DNA from: Lamellibrachia satsuma
Taxonomy: Eukaryota > Annelida > Polychaeta > Sabellida > Siboglinidae
Direction of reading: 5' to 3'
Length of the DNA stretch: 64,000 bases
NCBI GenBank assembly: GCA_033239005.1
Contig: BSQZ01000051.1
Coordinates: forward strand, 3,377,501-3,441,500
A model generated the notes under the pieces. That model saw only the letters and a list, made by a program, of their open reading frames with translations. It did no database searches and was not told the DNA's origin. The position numbers and the translations under genes were made by a program. Positions 59,471 to 64,000 of this stretch are shown here, piece by piece (position 1 is the stretch's first letter; every line of letters starts with the position of its first letter).

Positions 59471-60334
59471 GTGTGGTTCAATTGTATTGTTCGTGCAAAA
59501 TATGGCAGGACATCACAGTGCTGCTGTTTACTCGCTAGCGGAACTATCTTGTATCACATGCAGAAGCTAGAACAATATATGGGTATATGTTGGTTAATAT
59601 ATTGCACTAGGACGCATCACAAAATAAGTCAAATTGGAATATAGCTTGATACCAGCCTCAAATTGGTCTTCTGCGTTTCACTAACCTCATAAGCTGTGTC
59701 GTTCTTATAAACGGTTCCGTTAAATTAATATTATATTATGTTGTTTTGCTGGGTTCATAGTGACAACATTGTCACAAGTGTATTGATATTTTAATCACAT
59801 TGGGACATGCATACATATTAACTGATTAAGTAACACCTACTAATCCTGAAGGGTCGTATTTATGAAACCGTGGACATCTTCGCACAGTGTTCATGCTCCC
59901 ACAAAAAACGATAATAACCAACTTAAATCCAGTTGCAAATATCAAACGCAAACAGTTTGTGTAGTTCTACGGTCGTTTCAACAATGTTAGCGAGAGAGAC
60001 ACTTTCATACCACAGTCTCATTGTTGTGTGTGTTTGCCCTGCAAAACTGAGGTCGTTGTACAGGGATAATACATGCCTAGGTATATTCTAACGGATGGTA
60101 CTGGGCGAGAGTGTCGATAATTTATAGACAACTGACTATTCATATGCGTAAAGTTAGTGAATAAATAAAGAGGAAATTGTGCTTATAAGTTGATGTTAGT
60201 TGTTCTATCTCAAGTCATTTAGTACACAACCACTAAAAAAAACCGTGAAAACAGTCATTTAGTCAATTAGTTAGAATATGTGTTATTATTGTACACAAAT
60301 ACAACAGTACATCACTGCAACGTTGTCGTGTGAG
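59471..60334. other. Non-coding spacer
   Basis: No gene seen. The block at 60,050-60,130 (GGGATAATACATGCCTAGG) recurs at 51,815-51,890 (GGGATAATATATGCCTAGG). Confidence 0.5.
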
Positions 60335-60580
60335 ATGAATTCCACACTACAGGGCGGAGCGCGCTCTGGGGAACAGAACCTCTAACACTAACGCTGCAAA
60401 ACCCCTTTCGCCAGAGGCTGCAACGACCCTTTTTACACGTTTGCCCGAAATTATGAAACTCCCCCATCTGTTGACGGCCCAGCAGGCGTATTAGTGGCCA
60501 CATTGAGCACTGCATTTGGGACGTGGCCACATTATACATCTGCTGCGTTCTGATATAATTGTACGTCTATGGAAGCAGGA
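60335..60580 (-). pseudogene. Second broken copy of the Cys-rich peptide last exon
   Basis: The reverse strand reads SRCIMWPRPKCSAQCGH and then a TAA stop; after a frameshift it goes on TCKKGRCSLWRKGFCSV. These align with RSKCIIGRPKC and CRAKCGH of the intact copies and with the second repeat CKKGLC. The stop and the shift make it inactive. The start of the exon and all upstream exons are lost; a Penelope-like element begins about 400 bp to the right. Confidence 0.75.
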
Positions 60581-60959
60581 TGTTTGATAAGAATGCTCAA
60601 AATAGCCAGAAAAAAAAATACTTGTATAACTCCGTGATAATGACTGTTGATATATCTTTGTTTTTTTTGTGGGGGAGACTTCGGTTAAACTGCATATTTA
60701 TATTACCCCATCCCAAAATTAACACAACGACTTCATGCGCCAAAAATAACGTACTTAATTGAACGAAATAAATGTTATCGTCTAGCATTTTTATGGTGGC
60801 GCTAGGGTACAAATGTAACTAAGCGACCCGTTTTGCCCGCCCATCGCCCATACATGGTTTTGCACTTGGCGAAATAGACGCAGTCATGCAATATTCTCAT
60901 TTGTACGTGTGCGCTATGGAATCATGCTTCCGTAGTTGAATACAAACTCTCTCTGAAGA

Positions 60960-61812
60960 CCACTGCGTGTATAGGTTGTCTTGGTGACATGACTCGGTCT
61001 ATACCCCCTCATCTAGATTCATGACTGGAGTTGTCTTTCTGATGCACATGCATCTTTGATCCATCTTGCCTGTCTGTTACACTCTCCGTCAAACACTTCT
61101 GCCCCTCCCTGTGTGTGATGAAATGTTTCGTGTATGCCTGGTCTGTTACTACAGACTTATGCTCGACCATCGCTGACTCTCTTTTCTGTTACCTGCTAAA
61201 TCATCTGGTTGTGATGTTTTCAACCTCCTTCTTCTGTTCTTCGAGTCTTATTCCAAATGTTCTCCCTGTTTCGCCGATATACGTGTGGCTACAGCTCTTA
61301 CAAGGGAGATGGTATGCACAGTCTGTCTTTTTTACTCTCTTCAACTTTGTCCTTTGGATGCACTAGTACTCTCCTGATGTTTGGTGAGGTCTAACCGATG
61401 TAGCGATCTCATGGTGTTTTAAAATCCGATGTATAGGTTCTGTTACTCTATTGACAGACTGAAGTGTGACCATACATTTGGATATCTTTTGGATTTCTCT
61501 GTTTTCGTTTCCTTCTTTTCCTTGGTTTTTCCCTACAGAAATTGTTGTTCTTTCACTTTCTTTATGGTCCAACGTGGGAACCCACATCTTTCTATTGCTT
61601 CGGTGATCTGTTCCTCGTGTTTATATCTGTTCTCTGGCTCTGATACACTGTTGTTGCATCTATTTACTAACGTTTTGATGACCTGCAGTTTTTGGTGTAA
61701 CAGATGATGAGACGTGTAGTTCAGATATTGGTTTGTGTCCGTCTTCTTCCGATACACAATGAGTTTCACTCTTCCATCTGCCTTTCGCATCACTGATACC
61801 TTCACCTACCTG
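60960..61812 (-). mobile_element. Penelope-like element, C-terminal part with GIY-YIG endonuclease
   Basis: The reverse strand, in broken frames, reads KLIVYRKKTDTNQYLNYTS, HHLLHQKLQVIKTLVNRC and ERCGFPRWTIKKVKEQ (end of the Penelope RT), SVNRVTEPIHRILKHHEIAT, then CAYHLPCKSCSHTYIGETGR and TFGIRLEEQKKEVEN, the GIY-YIG-type nuclease core with its Cys pair (C-x4-C-x2-C), and last RQARWIKDACASERQ. The order is that of Penelope/Poseidon retroelements. 5'-truncated; several frameshifts. Confidence 0.88.
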
Positions 61813-61829
61813 AGAAACATTGTTTACAA

Positions 61830-62370
61830 AGAGTGTAAATAAACACAAAGAATCGCATGAATAAGGATAGAGGAGCATGTTTCAGACCTCTATGGAGGTC
61901 GACCATGCACTCGAGAAGAAAAAGCTGAGGCTACATTAGAGTTGAGTTATCTCCAGTCTGCCATATGGTTCAGAATGCGTATGACTGAAACAGATGTTAT
62001 GCACCTTCCATTCAAAATGCCTTCGAAACATCATGCGAATATTGTGGCCACAAAATGTCTCCAACAAAAAACTTCTTAAATAAACTAAGCAAATTAACAT
62101 GGATGACTTACTCACCACAAGGTGGAGATGGTGGAGAAGGTGGAGATGGATGGGCCATGGTTTAGGAAAAGATGACGAAAATAGCCAACACACCATTAAT
62201 GTGGACCCCGGAAGGAAAATGAGGACGACCAAAACCAACCAGGAGGTGAAATGTTGAGGGAGAGTAACGCGAAATGCACCCCAGCTGCATGTTGCAAATC
62301 GACATAAATGGAGAGGTCTTATTTCTGCCTTGTGCGCCAGAAGGTTCGAAAAGGATTAAGTAAGTAGAAT
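61830..62370 (+). mobile_element. LINE 3' remnant (counterpart of 31,400-32,057)
   Basis: Reads RWRWMGHGL and, in broken frames, an end like that of LINE ORF2 (GKRRRGRPK-type), then GGATTAAGTAAGTAG. It is part of the segmental duplication. Confidence 0.72.
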
Positions 62371-62724
62371 TGTAGCTACTGCACTAACAAGAATTAAACT
62401 GGGAAGTGATGTCGTTATTGTGGAATAATACATATATTGACATACGCTAACGAATGGCAAAGGGTGATAATATCGAACACTAATGGACAAGTTATGATTT
62501 GTATACGCAAAGACAAAATGAGAAAATATGCATGCAAGTTTATGTCGGTTGAGCCACCTTCATTTGATACATAAACAAACGCAAACGCAGCACAAACAGC
62601 TCCTTGTAGTAAGTCACATTTATTTAGAATGTGTTTTATTGATTGCAACGATACAACACTTGAAAGGTTTCATACTCTTCTACAAGCCACAAGCAGACGG
62701 AGCGTCCTCTAGCGAACACAACAT
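62371..62724. other. 3' flank of the right-hand Cys-rich peptide gene
   Basis: Reverse-strand poly(A) signal AATAAA at 62,635-62,640 (TTTATT on the + strand), about 85 bases after the stop codon of the gene at 62,725. Otherwise nothing recognised. Confidence 0.6.
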
Positions 62725-62957
62725 TTAACATTTGGTGCAGTAGGCCTTTCCATTTCCCCAGGCGCTGCAACTGCACGTGACGCATTTGCCAAAAATTATG
62801 CAGGTGTCGTTTTTGCAGAAGACCATGCAGTAGGCGGAGCCGTTGGCACTCTTGGCCACGCATTTGGGACGACCAATTATACACTTGCTACGACACCATT
62901 GGCCTCTGCAGTTACAGTTGCCTTTCTTGCAGAGAACCGTACTAAACTGCGGAGGAT
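62725..62957 (-). CDS. Cys-rich paralogue, last exon (mature domain)
   Basis: Acceptor CGTACTTTTCTAG. Encodes PPQFSTVLCKKGNCNC, RGQWCRSKCIIGRPKC, VAKSANGSAYCMVFC, KNDTCIIFGKCVTCSC and SAWGNGKAYCTKC, then TAA. CKKGNC and CKNDTC begin two similar halves. One N-glycosylation sequon, NGS, and one NDT. Confidence 0.92.
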
Positions 62958-63971
62958 CTAGAAAAGTACGTTTATTTACATGTACTTCGTCCACTCTTGC
63001 GGACCAAACTCAAACTTTTACTGAGCAATATACTGTATATGCAGTTAGGTAATTGTTACGAGTACTTTTTAGCGTGACACATGCCTATTGGGTTACTTAT
63101 TTGTATATAAATAATGTTGGTTACATATGCAAGTAAGTTATAGGAGGCTGACCTAGGCAGACTATGTTACATAAAAGTTACTAATATGTTGCATAATGCA
63201 TTCTGCATGGGGAAAGGATAATAGCATGCTGAAATACAGTCTACATCATTATATAGGCTTTCCTATGAATAATGCATATGCAACATTTAATAAGCTATTC
63301 ATGAATGGAAATTATAGTAAAACGTACTTCGGCGTGTTCTCCGTTGAAATGTCAGAAGAGGATTCGCCGCTCTCTTGTTGCGACCTTGAAGGGAAACAAA
63401 ACGTTGTAGTTTAAATCACAGTTAATGCAAACAACAGTAACACAGAAACACAAAATTGTTTTGGTAAATAAGTAATTTAACTACATGCAACAGGACTCTA
63501 AGACAGATGCGGAATCTCAAAGTGGTGAAAGTCAGATTCGTGCAGCATACGAAATTAGTCGAGTGGCACAATGAAACAGAACGAGCGAGCGAGAGAGATA
63601 GAGGGGGAGAGAGAGAGAGGGAGGGAGAGAGGGAGAGAGAGAGAGAGGGAGAGGGAGAGACGTATGACCGTGTTTTAACTCGGTTGTCTCACCCCAGACG
63701 TCCAGAACTCAGAAACGTGTTACAACGGCCTTGATAACCACGAAATGAAAGACACTAATACCATCACCTTAAGTGTCAACTACATAACGCAATATGTAAA
63801 GCAGATTGTGATAATATATTGATTACCTCCTTTGGTATTGTGATATAATATCATATCCAAAATCTATTACATTTCGTAATGCAAGAAACACCCAAGAAGA
63901 AGGGGAATGTACGAACACATACCAGACACGTCGTCGCTGACTTCGCTCAGACTCACTGAGGAATCTTCATC
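62725..63971 (-). CDS. Secreted cysteine-rich peptide precursor, paralogue (5' end outside window)
   Basis: Three exons on the reverse strand: 63971-63923 (acidic propeptide), 63384-63328 (basic propeptide), 62957-62725 (mature part and stop). Exon 1 with the signal peptide must lie beyond 64,000. Lengths of the first two (49 and 57 bp) and all phases equal those of the 52,474-53,831 gene. The basic exon keeps both furin-type sites (RNKR and RRTRR). The mature domain has 14 Cys in the same two-repeat layout; it lacks three Cys of the + strand paralogue (the first, the middle one of C-x-C-x-C, and the one before GHTHY). Neighbouring pseudogenes at 32.3 and 60.4 kb lie in the same orientation. 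A secreted, processed, disulfide-rich peptide; target unknown. Confidence 0.85.
63328..63384 (-). CDS. Cys-rich paralogue, basic propeptide exon
   Basis: Acceptor TTGTTTCCCTTCAAG, donor A|GTACGT, 57 bp. Encodes RNKRAANPLLTFQRRTRR. It is strongly conserved with 53,285-53,341 (41 bases with few changes), while the flanking intron is not. Confidence 0.82.
63585..63662. repeat. (GA)n / (GAGAGG)n microsatellite
   Basis: Purine tract in the intron between the acidic and basic propeptide exons. Confidence 0.93.
63923..63971 (-). CDS. Cys-rich paralogue, acidic propeptide exon
   Basis: Acceptor TGTGTTTATTAG, donor G|GTATGT, 49 bp. Encodes DEDSSVSLSEVSDDVS. Phase 0 in, phase 1 out. Confidence 0.85.
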
Positions 63972-64000
63972 CTAATAAACACAGACTAAGCAATATCAGA

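Larger units (their letters stand above)
60680..63560. repeat. Segmental duplicate, copy 2 (partner 30,250-33,060)
   Basis: Same blocks in the same order as copy 1: ATTTATATTACCCCATCC (60,697), AGCGACCCGTTTTGCC (60,823), the LINE 3' end, the Cys-rich exon, the small basic exon. Between the first two groups, copy 2 has a Penelope-like element where copy 1 has a GA array. Confidence 0.85.

Overview
The window is eukaryotic (animal) nuclear DNA. It has split genes with GT-AG introns, several families of non-LTR retrotransposons, one Penelope-like element, tRNA-derived SINEs and very long microsatellites. There is no operon structure. The mix of a Cys-loop anion-channel gene, secreted cysteine-rich peptide genes, CR1-type LINEs with an esterase ORF1 and a Penelope-like element suggests a marine invertebrate, perhaps a lophotrochozoan such as a mollusc or annelid. 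That taxon is a weak inference.

Region 1 (1-27,643). After a decayed CR1-like LINE (1-2,757) comes one large gene on the + strand. I reconstruct it from nine exons (4104-4210, 5423-5514, 6468-6535, 9244-9464, 17946-18028, 18997-19134, 19503-19714, 26539-26724, 27473-27643). All splice phases agree, and the product is about 425 residues: a Cys-loop ligand-gated anion channel subunit of the glycine/glutamate-gated chloride channel type, from signal peptide to M4 and stop. Intron 4 holds a nearly full-length antisense CR1-like LINE. Intron 7 holds an L2-like LINE nested in an older LINE. The 5' splice site of exon 5 lies in the first unit of a 42-bp minisatellite that copies this exon-intron boundary about ten times.

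Region 2 (27,644-52,000) is gene-poor. It holds about 460 bp of GT repeat just past the channel stop codon, a LINE copy whose endonuclease region expanded into a 48-bp tandem repeat, about 490 bp of GA repeat, a broken cysteine-rich peptide gene (near 32.3 kb), several dispersed repeat families, a SINE, and the last exon of a small secreted protein with two C-x3-C motifs (42,076-42,330).

Region 3 (52,400-64,000) carries a family of secreted cysteine-rich peptide precursors: one complete gene (+, 52,474-53,831), one gene running off the right edge (-, 62,725-63,971) and another pseudogene (-, near 60.4 kb). With the 32.3-kb copy there are four family members. The two intact ones share four-part logic (signal peptide, acidic propeptide, basic propeptide with furin-type sites, Cys-rich mature part) and the same intron phases. 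About 2.9 kb around the 32-kb pseudogene (30.25-33.06 kb) is a diverged duplicate of 60.68-63.56 kb. I regard this family as the most interesting coding content; its function is not shown by sequence, and a host-defence or venom-like secreted role is only an inference.
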